This document shows positions 63,570 through 64,000 of a stretch of 64,000 nt of DNA, in pieces. The DNA is from Paludibacter sp. UBA6032. GTDB lineage: Bacteria > Bacteroidota > Bacteroidia > Bacteroidales > Paludibacteraceae. The DNA is taken from positions 62,001 through 126,000 of the forward strand of contig DIZI01000021.1 of NCBI GenBank assembly GCA_002427885.1, given 5' to 3'. The translations under genes were made by a program, and so were the position numbers. The notes under the pieces are model-generated. The model searched no databases. It was not told the origin of the DNA and saw only the letters and a list, made by a program, of their open reading frames with translations. Position 1 is the first letter of the stretch, and each line of letters starts with the position of its first letter.

Positions 63570-64000
63570 TTATTTAATTTCAATCATACGAGATGGTCTT
63601 GGTTTTGCTTCTTCCTTTTTAGGTATGGATATGTGCAAAATTCCATTTTCGTAACTGGCTCCGATACCCTCTGCATCGGCAATGTTCGGCAAACTAAATG
63701 AACGACTGAACGACTGATAACTGAATTCACGTTTGGTGAATTGTTCTCCTTCTTTTGTCTCATTCTCAATTTGTTTCTCCGATGAAATAGTGAGTAAATC
63801 GTGCTTCAATTCGAGTTTGAAATCATTTTTATCGAAACCCGGTGCAGCAACATCTACCTGAAATGCGTCGGCGTTTTCTTTTATATTTACCGAAGGCAAA
63901 GTGGTGTTGGTTAGTGAAAAATTACGATTTGACCAATCGAATAAGTCGCCCTCAAAAAAACGGTCAAATAATGAAGGCACCTGATTTGAAAATTTTACGA
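63570..64000 (-). CDS. Hsp20/alpha-crystallin small heat-shock protein (5' end outside window)
   Basis: The minus-strand frame stays open to the window end and reads VKFSNQVPSLFDRFFEGDLFDW, so the GTG at 63980 is not the start: Bacteroidota Hsp20 proteins begin a few residues before VKF. The alpha-crystallin domain runs from SVNIKENADAFQVDVAAPGFDKNDFKLEL to FSLPNIADAEGIGASYENGILHISIPKKE, with the conserved A-xxx-NGxLxxxxPK end. ATP-independent chaperone that holds unfolded proteins in the cytosol. Ended by the hairpin at 63519. Confidence 0.92.
   Translation of the reverse strand, partial: VKFSNQVPSLFDRFFEGDLFDWSNRNFSLTNTTLPSVNIKENADAFQVDVAAPGFDKNDFKLELKHDLLTISSEKQIENETKEGEQFTKREFSYQSFSRSFSLPNIADAEGIGASYENGILHISIPKKEEAKPRPSRMIEIK

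Noticed and set aside
63570..63980. Hsp20 starting at GTG 63980 as a complete gene
   Set aside because: The frame continues upstream with VKFSNQ, which belongs to the normal N-terminus, so the gene is cut by the window edge.
1..64000. tRNA, rRNA and prophage genes
   Set aside because: Looked for cloverleaf-like ends, ribosomal RNA stretches and phage structural genes; none was recognised by eye, though a tRNA scan would be needed to be certain.

Overview
This is a Bacteroidota chromosome segment, most likely from a free-living, plant-polysaccharide-degrading member of the Bacteroidales. The evidence is: eight proteins ending in a type IX secretion (T9SS) sorting domain; at least fifteen promoters of the Bacteroidota form TAnnTTTG; absence of Shine-Dalgarno consensus; and Bacteroidota-typical families such as DUF4831 and ECF sigma/FecR pairs. 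The exact genus cannot be fixed from this window.

Layout. 1-336 is the end of a TauE/SafE permease cut by the window edge. 381-6352 is a divergent pair: a T9SS-secreted GH105 and a giant secreted alpha/alpha-toroid protein of unknown activity. 6400-9100 is a decayed, repeat-rich island with a REP-associated (Y1) transposase remnant, two inverted copies of a palindromic element, a TPR lipoprotein, gene fragments, an AraC-type HTH protein and a 42-bp tandem hairpin array. 9269-17400 holds an MFS transporter, a pectinesterase (CE8), the copper pair copA/copZ, a two-gene ThrE-type exporter and a YbjQ protein. 17664-51590 is a large carbohydrate region. On the minus strand are three modular lectin/CBM-like T9SS proteins, GH43 and GH51 with T9SS tails, a metallopeptidase-like protein and a small T9SS protein. 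On the plus strand are GH105, GH35, GH31, a double GH43, GH51, a GH43 of the exo-1,3-galactanase type and a GH2. A CDF-like and a DUF418 membrane protein interrupt it. 51600-64000 is mostly housekeeping: topA, DUF4831, cold shock protein, SDR, AlkZ-like winged-helix protein, ychF, then an ECF sigma/FecR/STN-barrel/lipoprotein operon and an Hsp20 gene cut by the window edge.

How it fits together. The enzymes suit pectin with arabinan/galactan side chains or type II arabinogalactan: methylester removal (CE8), arabinose removal (GH51, GH43), galactose removal (GH35, GH2, GH43 exo-galactanase type), unsaturated uronide hydrolysis (GH105) and possibly xylose removal (GH31). The minus-strand GH105, GH43 and GH51 carry T9SS tails and should act outside the cell. 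Their plus-strand paralogues lack the tail and should act in the periplasm. No SusC/SusD pair or carbohydrate sensor regulator is in the window, so surface capture may rest on the T9SS lectin-like proteins, or on transporters elsewhere. Two palindromic operator candidates lie in front of the two halves of the locus.
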